Shown one piece after another: positions 6,959-15,949 of a DNA stretch of 41,275 bases. The position numbers and the translations under genes are program-made. Each line of letters opens with the position of its first letter. Position 1 is the first letter of the stretch. The DNA is taken from NCBI GenBank assembly GCA_052387675.1, contig JBQTIY010000008.1:1-41275 (forward strand), read 5' to 3'. The notes beneath the pieces were generated by a model. The model was given only the letters and a program-made list of their open reading frames with translations. It searched no databases and was not told the origin of the DNA. This DNA is from JBQTIY01 sp052387675 (GTDB lineage Bacteria; Planctomycetota; B15-G4).

Positions 6959-8908
6959 TCAGAGCTTGCGATTCAAAATCTGTGCCGCGTCGGCATGGAG
7001 CTTGGCAGGCAAGAGCTCCAGCAGCGCCTGAAACTCGGCGGCCCCCGCGCTGGGGTCCTCGGCACTCTGCACAGGCGAGATCCGCAGCAAGGCCAGGACA
7101 TGCCCCATCACGCGCGTGCCAATTTCCACCGGCTGCGACTCAACCCAGGCGCGCAGTCGCTGCGAGGCGCGATGAGCCCCTAGGTTCGAGGACCAGAGCG
7201 ACAGCGCTCGCTCGATCTCCACTGGATCTGCCAGCCGATGGATCTTGGACAAGACCCCGCCCTGCACCGAGATCGCATGCGCGGGCGTGCCATGGGCCTC
7301 AAGTTCCGTGACCAACTGGCCATAGAAGGCCGGCCTCGTGATGTAAAGCACATAGAGGTATTGGGGAGGCGCTCCCAGAGTCATGCGATAGAGGCTCAGG
7401 TCGCTGCGCAGGCGGACAGGCACGGCGCAGAAGGCCACCTGCTCGGCCACGGGCACGAGCACCGCCGCGCCGGGCTCGGCGTGCTCGTTGAGCCAGGCCA
7501 GCGCATCCCAGTAGGAGTTGGCCCAGTAGTCGCTCGCATCCAGATTGCCGCTGGCCTGTGCGCCACCAAAGCCGCCCGCGAAGACATTGAAGTAACAGGT
7601 GCCGTAGGGCCAGGTGGAGGCGAGGGCCCAGGCCGGGCTGGCGAAGCACGCCGAAAACATCAGCCCCGCCGTGATGGCTCGCGCGCGCAGGCCGGACCCA
7701 GCCCAGCGCCACACAATGCGCACCAACTGCGCGACTCCGAGCCCGGCGAGCAGCGCGAGGAAGGGCTGAAACTCCAAGAAGTGCCGCACGCCGTCGAAGT
7801 TCACGGCGGAAGGCAGCGTGGTGCGCCCCAGCGGCACGGCCAGCCCGAGCAGCAGCAGCCAGCGTTCGTCGCGGCCAGCGAGGCGCGGCGAGAAAGCGCC
7901 GACGAGCGCCAGCAGAAGCAATGCCGGCGGCGTGGTCCGTACAAAGGCCAGCACCCCATCCCAGCGCCCTCCCACAAAGTCGATGTGGCCTTGGCGCCAG
8001 AAGTAAATGAAGTGCTCCCAGGCGCGAGCGAAGGTGTCCTCCCAGAGCATGGGCGAGACGGCGAGCCAGGCGAGCGCGCCAGCGACGAAGGCCACCGCTA
8101 CGCCGAGCCAGGACCAGGGCAGGGCGCTCACGCCACGACGGCGGCGGGCGAGGCTGGCCAGCGCCCAATAGAGCAAGGCGTGCAGCGGAATGAAGTAGGC
8201 GTTGGCCTTCTGCGCGAGGGCTAGGCCGGTGAGCGCGCCCGCCAAGGCGAATCGCGCGGCGCCGGGACGCGCGAAGGCCGCCGCGTAGGCGATGAGCGCG
8301 AGGGCGTAGAGCGCGGCCTCGGGAGCATCCTTGAGATTATTGAAGCTGTCGGCGAGGAAGCGCGGCGAGAGCAGCAGCGCCGCCGCCGTGCCCAGCGCCG
8401 CGATCGCACCGAAGCGCAGCGCGGCGAAGCGCACCAGCACGAAGAGCAAGGCCGCCGTGCCGAGCAGGATCACCAGGTGATGCGCCGGGAGAGCCGGCAG
8501 CCAGTTCAGTTCACTGAAGAAGATCCGGCAGCTCACGGCGGAGAGCAGGCCGCCCAGAGGGTGCGTCTCATACCACCGGAAGAGCCGAGCCGGGTACTGC
8601 GGATGCGGCGCGCGATGCTCGGGGCGTGGCGCCTGCTTCTCCGCCGTGTCCGCGGAGAACTCGAGATAGGCGCGATCGCCGCTCAGGATGTAGGCCAAGT
8701 ACTGCTCGCCGTGCGCGTACTCGCCGAGCGGCGTGTCCCAGGTGGGACCGAAGCGATCGAGCTGCGGCAGCGCGAGGGCGAAAAAGAGCAACGCGCAGAG
8801 TGCCGCCAACCCCAGCGCGCCGCGCCGGCTCTTCGCCGTGGCGACGCACCCACCGGGCTCGTCGCTCAACCCGGACTGGCGCCGCTCGTCGGCTGACTCA
8901 GCGGGCAT
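6959..8908 (-). CDS. GT39-like polytopic membrane glycosyltransferase (paralogue 2)
   Basis: The 649-residue protein has about 10-12 hydrophobic segments and a soluble C-terminal part, as in family 39/83 lipid-linked-sugar transferases. The first external loop carries the acidic 'FGPTWDTPLGEY' region where these enzymes keep their catalytic Asp/Glu. It is a clear paralogue of the next gene upstream. The two share 'LGEY.HGEQY', 'HPLG', 'LALAQKANAYFIP', 'LAVSPMLW.D.FAR..EHF', 'GVRHFLEFQPFLALLAG' and 'WLNEHAEPGAAV'. Acceptor and sugar are unknown. The start was set at the ATG at 8908 (GGAG 5 bases upstream, 11-base overlap with the upstream gene) rather than at 8950. It is last in the set led by the gene at 17134. 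Confidence 0.75.
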   Translation of the reverse strand: MPAESADERRQSGLSDEPGGCVATAKSRRGALGLAALCALLFFALALPQLDRFGPTWDTPLGEYAHGEQYLAYILSGDRAYLEFSADTAEKQAPRPEHRAPHPQYPARLFRWYETHPLGGLLSAVSCRIFFSELNWLPALPAHHLVILLGTAALLFVLVRFAALRFGAIAALGTAAALLLSPRFLADSFNNLKDAPEAALYALALIAYAAAFARPGAARFALAGALTGLALAQKANAYFIPLHALLYWALASLARRRRGVSALPWSWLGVAVAFVAGALAWLAVSPMLWEDTFARAWEHFIYFWRQGHIDFVGGRWDGVLAFVRTTPPALLLLALVGAFSPRLAGRDERWLLLLGLAVPLGRTTLPSAVNFDGVRHFLEFQPFLALLAGLGVAQLVRIVWRWAGSGLRARAITAGLMFSACFASPAWALASTWPYGTCYFNVFAGGFGGAQASGNLDASDYWANSYWDALAWLNEHAEPGAAVLVPVAEQVAFCAVPVRLRSDLSLYRMTLGAPPQYLYVLYITRPAFYGQLVTELEAHGTPAHAISVQGGVLSKIHRLADPVEIERALSLWSSNLGAHRASQRLRAWVESQPVEIGTRVMGHVLALLRISPVQSAEDPSAGAAEFQALLELLPAKLHADAAQILNRKL

Positions 8909-10862
8909 CGCGCTCCGCGACGTAGTCGAGCATGGTGGCGGCATCACCATGCAGCGCCGGCGGCAGGAGCTTGCGCAGTTGCGCTTCTGCCTCGGCGCGG
9001 CCGATCTGCGTGCTCTGCTGAATCAACTGCCGCACTTGCTTCCACTCTCCCACCGGCCGAGTCCGCACCCATTGCCCAATCCGCGCCGCCGTTGGCGTGA
9101 TCGCAAGCTCTTGGACGCGCACTTCGAAGAGCCGGCCGATCTCGGCCGGACTGCTCAGGCGGTGAATGACCAGAATGGTCGCATCCTGCACGACGATCTC
9201 CAGCGCCAGATCGCCGGGCGGGTCGGGGCGGGCCTCAAGCCAGCGCGCGACATCGTCGTAGAAGACTTCGCGGTGCACATACATGACATAGAGCACGCGC
9301 GGCAGCGTTTCGCTCGGCGGCGGCGCGCCCGGCACGGGCTCGGGCAAGCCGAGCACGAGGTCGGGGCGCAGCGCCACCGGCGCTGCTGAACGCACGATGT
9401 GCGAAGCCACCGCAACGTGCACGGCCGCGCCGGGCTCGGCGTGTTCGTTGAGCCAGGCGATCCCCTGCCAGTAGGACTGGCCCCAGAAGTCGCAGGGCAC
9501 TTCGACTTCAGGGTCTGTGCGCGCCGCGGCCTGCGCGCCGGACAGTCCGCCGATGAAGCTGTTGAAGTAGCAAACGCCGTGCGGGTAGGTCTGCACCACG
9601 GCCGCCGCCGGCGTGGCGAAGAGCAGGGCGACGAGCGCGACCGCCGCCAGGCCGCTGAGTGGCTGCGGCTCGCGCGGTGCTTGCGGCTCGCGCGGCGTCA
9701 CCGCGGCCCGGCCGCGCAGTGCCCCAGCCCAGGTCAGGGCGCGCGCCACTCCGGCACCGGCCAGCAGCGCGAGGAAGGGCTGAAACTCCAAAAAGTGCCG
9801 CACGCCGTCGTAGTTCACGGCATTGGGCAGCATGGTGCGCCCCACCGGCAGCAGCACGCCCAAGGCCAGCAGGAGGCGCTCTTCACCGGGCAGCCGGCGC
9901 TCGAAGAGTCCGAGCAGTGCGAGGCCGAGCAGTGCGGGCGGCGTGCTCCAGAGAAAGGCCTTGAGGCCGTCGAGTGGATCGGCCGCGGCGCCGTGAAAGC
10001 CAAAAGTCCAGAAGAAGCCGAAGTGTTCGGAGAAGCGCGCGAAAGGATCCGACCAGAGCATCGGCGAGACAGCCAGATAGACAAGCAGGAAGGCCGGCAG
10101 GGCCAGCAGCACGCCGCGCCAGGGCACCGCGAGCGCGGGCTGGCCGCGCACACGGCGCGCGCTCGCAGCGAGCAGCCACCAGAGCAGGCCCAGCACCGGA
10201 ATGAAGTAGGCGTTGGCTTTCTGCGCTAGGGCCAGGCCCGTGCAGGCGCCGGCCAGCAGCCAGGCGCCGCGGCCGCCGGTGCGCACGGCGCGCAGGAAAG
10301 CGAGCACGGCCGTGGCGAAGAGCACGGCCTCGGGCACATCGCGCACATTGCTGAGCGCGTGCGTGAAGAAGGGCGGCGAGAGCAGGAGCGCCAGCACGGC
10401 AGCGAGCGCGGCCAGGAGTCCGAGGCGTCGGCCGAGCCAGAGGCAGAGCAGCACGATCAGCCCCGCCACGGAGAGCGGCGCGGGCAGATGATGCGCCTGC
10501 ACGCTGGAGAGCAGGCCGGTCGTGGTCCAGAGCAGCTTGCAGCACAGGCCGGAGAGCGTGGCCCCCAGCGGATGGATGCCGGCCCAGCCAAAGTTCGGCC
10601 GCGGATAATGCAGGTGCGGCTGCCGCGGCTCGGGACGCGGACCGTCGGCGAAGTCGAGATAGCGCGCGTCGCTGGTGGCGAGGAACTCCACGTACTGCTC
10701 GCCGTGCGGGTACTCGCCTAGCACGAAGTCCCAGCTCGGCCCAAAGTCGAAGAGCAGCGGCACGGCGAGCAGGAGCCAGGCTGCGGCAAGGAACAGGCCC
10801 AGCCCAAGCGCCCGCCGCGGGGCCCGCTGCGGAGCCCGTCCCTCAGCAGGCGCCGCGTTCAC
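8898..10862 (-). CDS. GT39-like polytopic membrane glycosyltransferase (paralogue 1)
   Basis: The 654-residue protein has the same layout as its downstream paralogue: a basic N-terminus, a first membrane helix near residues 20-40, the acidic 'FGPSWDFVLGEY' loop, many further membrane segments to about residue 430, and a C-terminal soluble portion. The family transfers sugars from polyprenyl-phosphate donors on the outer face of the membrane; the target here is not known. It starts with a GTG at 10862 that overlaps the stop of the multiheme gene by four bases (GTGA), so translation is probably coupled. This makes the multiheme protein or its neighbours candidate glycosylation targets, by inference only. 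Confidence 0.75.
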   Translation of the reverse strand: MNAAPAEGRAPQRAPRRALGLGLFLAAAWLLLAVPLLFDFGPSWDFVLGEYPHGEQYVEFLATSDARYLDFADGPRPEPRQPHLHYPRPNFGWAGIHPLGATLSGLCCKLLWTTTGLLSSVQAHHLPAPLSVAGLIVLLCLWLGRRLGLLAALAAVLALLLSPPFFTHALSNVRDVPEAVLFATAVLAFLRAVRTGGRGAWLLAGACTGLALAQKANAYFIPVLGLLWWLLAASARRVRGQPALAVPWRGVLLALPAFLLVYLAVSPMLWSDPFARFSEHFGFFWTFGFHGAAADPLDGLKAFLWSTPPALLGLALLGLFERRLPGEERLLLALGVLLPVGRTMLPNAVNYDGVRHFLEFQPFLALLAGAGVARALTWAGALRGRAAVTPREPQAPREPQPLSGLAAVALVALLFATPAAAVVQTYPHGVCYFNSFIGGLSGAQAAARTDPEVEVPCDFWGQSYWQGIAWLNEHAEPGAAVHVAVASHIVRSAAPVALRPDLVLGLPEPVPGAPPPSETLPRVLYVMYVHREVFYDDVARWLEARPDPPGDLALEIVVQDATILVIHRLSSPAEIGRLFEVRVQELAITPTAARIGQWVRTRPVGEWKQVRQLIQQSTQIGRAEAEAQLRKLLPPALHGDAATMLDYVAERDAR

Positions 10863-13800
10863 GGCCGGTCGGCCTTGCTGATCTCGCCGTCGCCGTTGCT
10901 GTCGCAGCGCGGCGCCAGGCGGGCAAAGCCGGGATGCTCGCGCGCATCCACGGCCGCGTCACCATCCAGATCCCAGCGCTCGATGAAGCCGGGCGCCGAC
11001 GAGGCGCCGGCCGGATCACTGAGCGGATCGGCGCGGGCGCGATCGAGAAGCTGCTGTAGGTTTTCGTCGGGGATGTCGTGCGGCGCCAGGCCGTTGGCGA
11101 GGCGCGCGAAGAGATCCGGATGCTTGCGGTCGAAGCCTTGGCTGCGCAGGAGTTTCTTCAGCGCCTCCAGCGAGGTGTAGAGCAGGCAGGGCAGCGGCTC
11201 CGGGTCCACGACGAAGGGCCACTCGGCGAACTCGGCAGCGCCATCTTCATCCGGATCGAAGAACTTCGTCACTTCGGGTCCGAGATCCATTTCCTGGCGC
11301 GAGAGCCGCCCGTCGCGATTCTTGTCCAGCGCAGCCGGCTCGTCGCCCGGATGGCGCGGCCACTCCAAGATGTCGAGCGTGCCGTCGCCGTTCGCATCGA
11401 GCACCCAGAAGACCAGCGACTCCAGCTCGCCGCGCGAGAGCGCCGCGTCGCGATTGCTGTCGAAATCGGGCGGCCAAGCGTGGCGCACGAGCCGCGCGAG
11501 ATCCTCGCGCGCGCCGATGCGGAAGCCGCCCTCCAGGCGCTCCTGCATGGTGGAGACCTGGCCCTGGTCGAGGCCGCGCAGCTTGAAGCTCAGATCGAGG
11601 CGCCCCCCCTCGGCCGTGCGGTCGCCGAAGGCCGCCGTCACATCTTGCCGCAGTTGCCCGCCGCCCTGCAGCGTGCCCAGCACTTCGCCGGGCACCGCGA
11701 GCACGCGATGAATCTCCTGCGGCGTGAGCCAGCGCGCCTCCTCATGGCTGATGTCCTTGAGCTGCCGGCCCGTCTCGTCGAGCATGCGATCGAAGGCGAA
11801 GGCCTCTACGGCGGCATCGCGTGCGCCGGCCAGCCCCGTGAGGCGCGCGCCGTTCTCGGGCTCAGCCGAGTTGCTCACTTCCTGAAAGAGGAGCCCGCCT
11901 TCGCCGCTGACGGCATGGCGAAAGACCAGTTCCGGCGGATTGAAGGAGCGCAGCAGCGTGCCGGACCACACGCGCCCCAGGCCCGTGCCCTGACCGAGCA
12001 CGCTGCGTCCGCGCTGCACGGGCCGCGTGGGATCGCTGAGATCGAAGACGAGCATGCCTCCGTTCTGCCCAGTCTCAGCCGCGACGAGCAGATAGGCCAG
12101 ATCGCGCTCGGTGGTCGGGCGCAGGCCGCTCGTGTCGCCGAGTTCGAAGCGCCCGCCCGCCGACACATCCACGGCCAAGAGCTGCGTGTTGTAGCGGTCG
12201 AAGGAACTGATGCGCCGCGCGGCCTCGGGCTCGGTCACGTCCACGACAGCCAGGCCGTACTCGCCATTGGCCACCACGGCGAGCATGCGCGCCGCCGTGC
12301 GCGGCCCCTGGCCCTGCGGCCGCGCCGGCTGGAAGAGGGCCGCCACGGCACGGCAGTCGCCCTCGACGTCGGCGCCGTCTGGCGAAAGGCGCACTTGGCC
12401 GGTGATGCGCGGCCGGCTCGGCACGGAGACATCCACGACCAACAGGCCGCCGGGACCGTCGGCCACCAACACGCGCGGCCACTGCACGGCGAGGCCGCTG
12501 GCCTGCCGCGTGATGAGGTCAGCCACGAGTTGCGGGCGGTCGCGGTCGGACACATCCGCAATGCGCACGCCGCCGATGCCGTTGGCGATGAGCAGCAGGT
12601 CGCCGGCCAGCACCGCATCGCGCGCGTCGCCGGCGGCCACAAAGGCTCGCACGGCCGGCAGCGCGGGATTGCGCACGTCGACCAGCGCCACGCCGGCATT
12701 CTCGATCGTGACGAAGGCCGTACTCGCCGCGCCGTCGACGGCGTCTGCGTCGAGTGCCACCTTGATCGCGCCACCCAGCGGCAGGCGCGCGAGGTACAGG
12801 CTCTGGTCGGGGTTCTCACGGTCGAGCAAGAGCGTGTCGAGGCCGCGCTCACCGACGACGAAGAGGTAGCTGCGCGCCAGCGCGAAGGAGGAGGTGGCGC
12901 CGTCCCCGGTGCCGAGGCCCCAGGCCGCGGGATTGCGGTGACACTCCACGCATGAGCGCGCCACCGGCTGCGTCGTGTGCACCTGGTGATGAATCATGGT
13001 CATGCCCGAGAGGCCGGCGGAAGTTTCCGGCAGCGCTTGGTCTAGCAAGAGCGTGCCGTCGGCGGCGCGCACCGTGCCCATGCTCGAGAAGCCCACCAGA
13101 TAGGGCGCGATGCGGCCTTCCGGATTGAGGCCGAGCGTGAACTGGCGCAAGGTGGCGAAGACGCGTTCCTGCGTGCTCACGCGGCCGGGCGTGCGCTGGC
13201 CGGTGATGGTGTCGAGCTGCGTGAAGCCCAGATTGCGGTCGAAATGGAAGCCGAAGAAGTTCGTGTTCCAGCCGGCGTGGCAGGCGTAGCACTCCAGCGC
13301 GGCGTGCTCGGGGGTCATGGCCGCGGCGGCGCGCGGGTTGTAGTCCAGGCTGTCGGGATTGATGACGTCCTTGGCCTGCTTCACGCGCCGCGACCGGCCG
13401 TCCACCTTGCTCTCCAGGATGAACAAGTCGCCACGCCGCGTGAGCTGCGGCAGCGGCCGGCCGCGCTCGGTCTTCAGCTCGGAGACGCGCTCGAAGCCGC
13501 CGTGACACGAGCTGCACTCCACTTCCACGGCGTGCTCCATGGCGCCGTAAAGCTGGCCGTCGCCCATGACATCGCGCCCGGTGTGACAGTCGATGCAGGC
13601 CATGCCGGCGGCGTGGTGCAGATCGGGTGGCGTGAGCAGCGGATCCTTGATGAAGAACTGTCCCGCGCTGAGCGAGGCCGTCGTATTGGGCACATCGGGA
13701 CCGGCCGGCATTTGCGGATAGAGCTGGGCCAGGCCGCGAAAGCCATTGCCCACCGAGGCGTCGCCGATGTGGCAGCGCACGCAACTCTCGGTGGGCGGCG

Positions 13801-14614
13801 CCGCGGTCATGGTGTGGCGGATCGGGTGGCCGGGCGCCAAGCGGTCGGTGCCGGCCGCGTCGCTGCGGCTGCGCCCGTCCTCGGCGTAGCTCACGTGACA
13901 GGCCGAGCAGCCCGAGCCGCGATAGAGCCCGTCCTGGCCGAGCCGCCCGCTCACGGCCACACCCTCCGACCAAAGGTGGCATTGCATGCAGGCCTTGCGC
14001 GGCAGGTCGGCGAAGTGATCGCCCAGGGTCTTGGGCTCGCGCGGCACGCGCAGCCGCTCGATGGCCTCCAAGCGCGGCAAGGTGTGCGGCAGGGCGCCGC
14101 CGCCGGCGGCAGACACGCGATCGAAGATGCCGTACTTGCTGCGCCGCTCGGCGAGCAGGCCGTTCTCGTAGAGCGCGTCGCTGAGATGGCCGGCGGTCGT
14201 GCCGTGCAGACTCAGTTCCAGGTGGCTCACTTCGGTGGCGTGGCACTGGCCGCAGGTCTGCCCCACGATGCGCAGATCACCGGGGTTGCGAAAGCGCACG
14301 GCGCCTGGCTCGAAGCTGCGCTCCAACACGCGCTCGTCGGCCGGCCAGCCGTGCTTGGGCAGCACATGAGCTTCGGCGGCCGTGGTCTTGCTGCCATTGC
14401 CGCCGTGGCACTCCACGCAGCCCAAGGGTTCCCAGGGGTGCATGTCCTCGATGCCGGCGTGGCATTGCACACAACTGGCGTCCACCGCACCGGCCGCGAG
14501 CGGGGTTCCCGCGCCATGCGTCCCGCCAAGCGCCGGCTCGGGGCGCTGCGCCGGCAAGCCGGCCAGCGCCGCTGCCAGAATCAGCAGCAGCCCAAGCGAG
14601 CCGCCGCGTCGCAC
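10859..14614 (-). CDS. Exported decaheme protein fused to LVIVD-type beta-propeller and EF-hands
   Basis: A signal peptide (about 1-22) is followed by ten CXXCH heme-binding motifs, with cysteines near residues 48, 66, 121, 209, 236, 278, 340, 367, 442 and 555. This is a multiheme c-type cytochrome domain. Residues of about 580-930 contain repeated 'G..(I/V)VDV..P..P' strands (near 645, 684, 726, 790 and 855), typical of LVIVD-type propellers. The last 200 residues hold about six EF-hand-like loops (D.N.DG patterns near 1051, 1073, 1097, 1120, 1215 and 1238), which would bind calcium. It probably moves electrons outside the cytoplasm, on a calcium-stabilised scaffold. The start is uncertain: GTG at 14614, one base after the upstream stop, or TTG at 14623 overlapping it. 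It is coupled to genes on both sides. Substrate and partner are unknown. Confidence 0.9.
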   Translation of the reverse strand: MRRGGSLGLLLILAAALAGLPAQRPEPALGGTHGAGTPLAAGAVDASCVQCHAGIEDMHPWEPLGCVECHGGNGSKTTAAEAHVLPKHGWPADERVLERSFEPGAVRFRNPGDLRIVGQTCGQCHATEVSHLELSLHGTTAGHLSDALYENGLLAERRSKYGIFDRVSAAGGGALPHTLPRLEAIERLRVPREPKTLGDHFADLPRKACMQCHLWSEGVAVSGRLGQDGLYRGSGCSACHVSYAEDGRSRSDAAGTDRLAPGHPIRHTMTAAPPTESCVRCHIGDASVGNGFRGLAQLYPQMPAGPDVPNTTASLSAGQFFIKDPLLTPPDLHHAAGMACIDCHTGRDVMGDGQLYGAMEHAVEVECSSCHGGFERVSELKTERGRPLPQLTRRGDLFILESKVDGRSRRVKQAKDVINPDSLDYNPRAAAAMTPEHAALECYACHAGWNTNFFGFHFDRNLGFTQLDTITGQRTPGRVSTQERVFATLRQFTLGLNPEGRIAPYLVGFSSMGTVRAADGTLLLDQALPETSAGLSGMTMIHHQVHTTQPVARSCVECHRNPAAWGLGTGDGATSSFALARSYLFVVGERGLDTLLLDRENPDQSLYLARLPLGGAIKVALDADAVDGAASTAFVTIENAGVALVDVRNPALPAVRAFVAAGDARDAVLAGDLLLIANGIGGVRIADVSDRDRPQLVADLITRQASGLAVQWPRVLVADGPGGLLVVDVSVPSRPRITGQVRLSPDGADVEGDCRAVAALFQPARPQGQGPRTAARMLAVVANGEYGLAVVDVTEPEAARRISSFDRYNTQLLAVDVSAGGRFELGDTSGLRPTTERDLAYLLVAAETGQNGGMLVFDLSDPTRPVQRGRSVLGQGTGLGRVWSGTLLRSFNPPELVFRHAVSGEGGLLFQEVSNSAEPENGARLTGLAGARDAAVEAFAFDRMLDETGRQLKDISHEEARWLTPQEIHRVLAVPGEVLGTLQGGGQLRQDVTAAFGDRTAEGGRLDLSFKLRGLDQGQVSTMQERLEGGFRIGAREDLARLVRHAWPPDFDSNRDAALSRGELESLVFWVLDANGDGTLDILEWPRHPGDEPAALDKNRDGRLSRQEMDLGPEVTKFFDPDEDGAAEFAEWPFVVDPEPLPCLLYTSLEALKKLLRSQGFDRKHPDLFARLANGLAPHDIPDENLQQLLDRARADPLSDPAGASSAPGFIERWDLDGDAAVDAREHPGFARLAPRCDSNGDGEISKADRP

Positions 14615-14615
14615 G

Positions 14616-15851
14616 TCAGGCAAACAATCCGGGCAGCGAGCCGCCGCGCGCCGTGCCGGCGGTCACGCCAAACATCGCCGCGATTGTCGGGCAGACGTCG
14701 ATCGAACGCACTTCGCTCTGCTCGACCTTGCCGCGGCGGAAGTCGGGGCCCCAGGCGATGAGCGCGACGCGGTGCAGTTCGAGGCTGTCATCGCCATGAT
14801 CCAGGCCGCGCCGCTCGTTGAGGTCGCGGTCGCGCCCAAACTCCGGCAGGATGAAGAGTGCGGTGCTTTCGGCCAGTTCGGGATCTTGCCGGATGGCGTC
14901 GAAGAGTTCGCCGACTTCAGCGTCGTTGCGCCGGATGACGGCCACGTAGTCGTTGATCGAGCCGTGCGCGACGTCGGCGTTGCGCAGCGTGACGCCCAGC
15001 AGGCGCGGGCGGAAGATGCCCACCAGGTTGCGCGCCACGCGCAGGGCCTTGGCGTCATTGGCGCCCAGTCCGGTGATGGCGGAGGTGCCGCCGCGCAGCT
15101 CCTCGATCAGATAGCGCTCGATGCGCGCCGCCGACTCGACGTCGTTGCCCAGGCCCGCGGCGGAGCCGGCCGCAGCCCGCGACGGCTCCACGGCGGCGCG
15201 CAGGCGAGCCAGCAGTTCCTCCTGCGCGGGGTCGGGCGCGCGCAGCGAACCGCCGCCAGAGAGCAACTCCTTGAACTCGGCGTTGAAGATGCCCTCGCCG
15301 CCGATGAGGTTGGCGCCGTAGCGCCGGCCGTAGCTGCTGTGCAGGCTGTAGGCGTAGTTGGTTTCTTGCTCGCCGCCGGCGGTGGACAGCCACACCTCGC
15401 TGGCCGGCAGATTCGCTTCGCGGCGCAGGATCTCGAAAAGCGTCGGATTGGGCGAGCGCTGGTTTTCGCGGATGCCGAAACTCTCCGAGACGCCCGTGAG
15501 GATCGACATGGAGGCCGCGTAGTGGCCGTTGTTGACCACGCGCGTGGCCGGATAGAGCACGCCTTCCTGGGCGATGCGCATCAGGTTGGGAACGTTGTCG
15601 CTCTCGATCGTTTCGCGACTGCGCACGCCGCCGCCGAAGACCACCAGAACCACGCGCTTGGTCTTGCGTGCGCCCGGCAGGAAGGCGTGGGCGGGCCAGA
15701 GCGGCTGTGGGACCAGTGCGCCGGGCGCGCCGAAGGGGGCGCCGACCAGCGCACCCGGAAAAGCTCCGGCCAGCAACGCCGAGGCGCCGAGCAGGGCCCC
15801 GCCACGCAGCACCTCGCGTCGCCTCCAGAGCGGGTCGTGTGGGCTGACCAT
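14616..15851 (-). CDS. Tat-exported AlkP-superfamily/DUF1501-like protein
   Basis: The 411-residue protein opens with a twin-arginine signal (RRREVLRGG, about residues 10-18, then a hydrophobic stretch), so it is exported folded. The body resembles alkaline-phosphatase-superfamily proteins of the DUF1501/phosphoglyceromutase-like type: a buried strand 'KRVVLVVFGGG' near 64, 'NVPNLMRIAQEGV', and possible metal-site residues near the C-terminus in 'RGLDHGDDS' (about 345-353). The first strand lacks the usual Asp pair ('FGGGVRSRE'), so the metal site may be altered. The ATG at 15851 has a very good AGGAGG site 7 bases upstream. In Planctomycetota DUF1501 proteins are usually paired with DUF1549/DUF1553 proteins, as here with the next gene upstream. 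The real activity is unknown. Confidence 0.75.
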   Translation of the reverse strand: MVSPHDPLWRRREVLRGGALLGASALLAGAFPGALVGAPFGAPGALVPQPLWPAHAFLPGARKTKRVVLVVFGGGVRSRETIESDNVPNLMRIAQEGVLYPATRVVNNGHYAASMSILTGVSESFGIRENQRSPNPTLFEILRREANLPASEVWLSTAGGEQETNYAYSLHSSYGRRYGANLIGGEGIFNAEFKELLSGGGSLRAPDPAQEELLARLRAAVEPSRAAAGSAAGLGNDVESAARIERYLIEELRGGTSAITGLGANDAKALRVARNLVGIFRPRLLGVTLRNADVAHGSINDYVAVIRRNDAEVGELFDAIRQDPELAESTALFILPEFGRDRDLNERRGLDHGDDSLELHRVALIAWGPDFRRGKVEQSEVRSIDVCPTIAAMFGVTAGTARGGSLPGLFA

Positions 15852-15949
15852 CGAGGCACCTCCTGAGGGGCGCCATGATATCGCTTCGGATCCGCGACCG
15901 CGCGCGTTTCCGCCCGCGCGGCCGGCCGCGGCACCGGCCGAAACGCCGT

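Noticed and set aside
11174..11191. Translated stretch CLLYTS in the decaheme protein, which looks like the trace of a sequencing-adapter sequence
   Set aside because: The bases there (TGCCTGCTCTACACCTCG on the minus strand) do not match the adapter sequence that gives this peptide; the match is only at the protein level.
11078..12955. Long plus-strand open frame (625 codons) opposite the decaheme gene
   Set aside because: Long antisense frames are expected in GC-rich coding DNA; the product has no recognisable domain and the minus-strand gene is clearly real.
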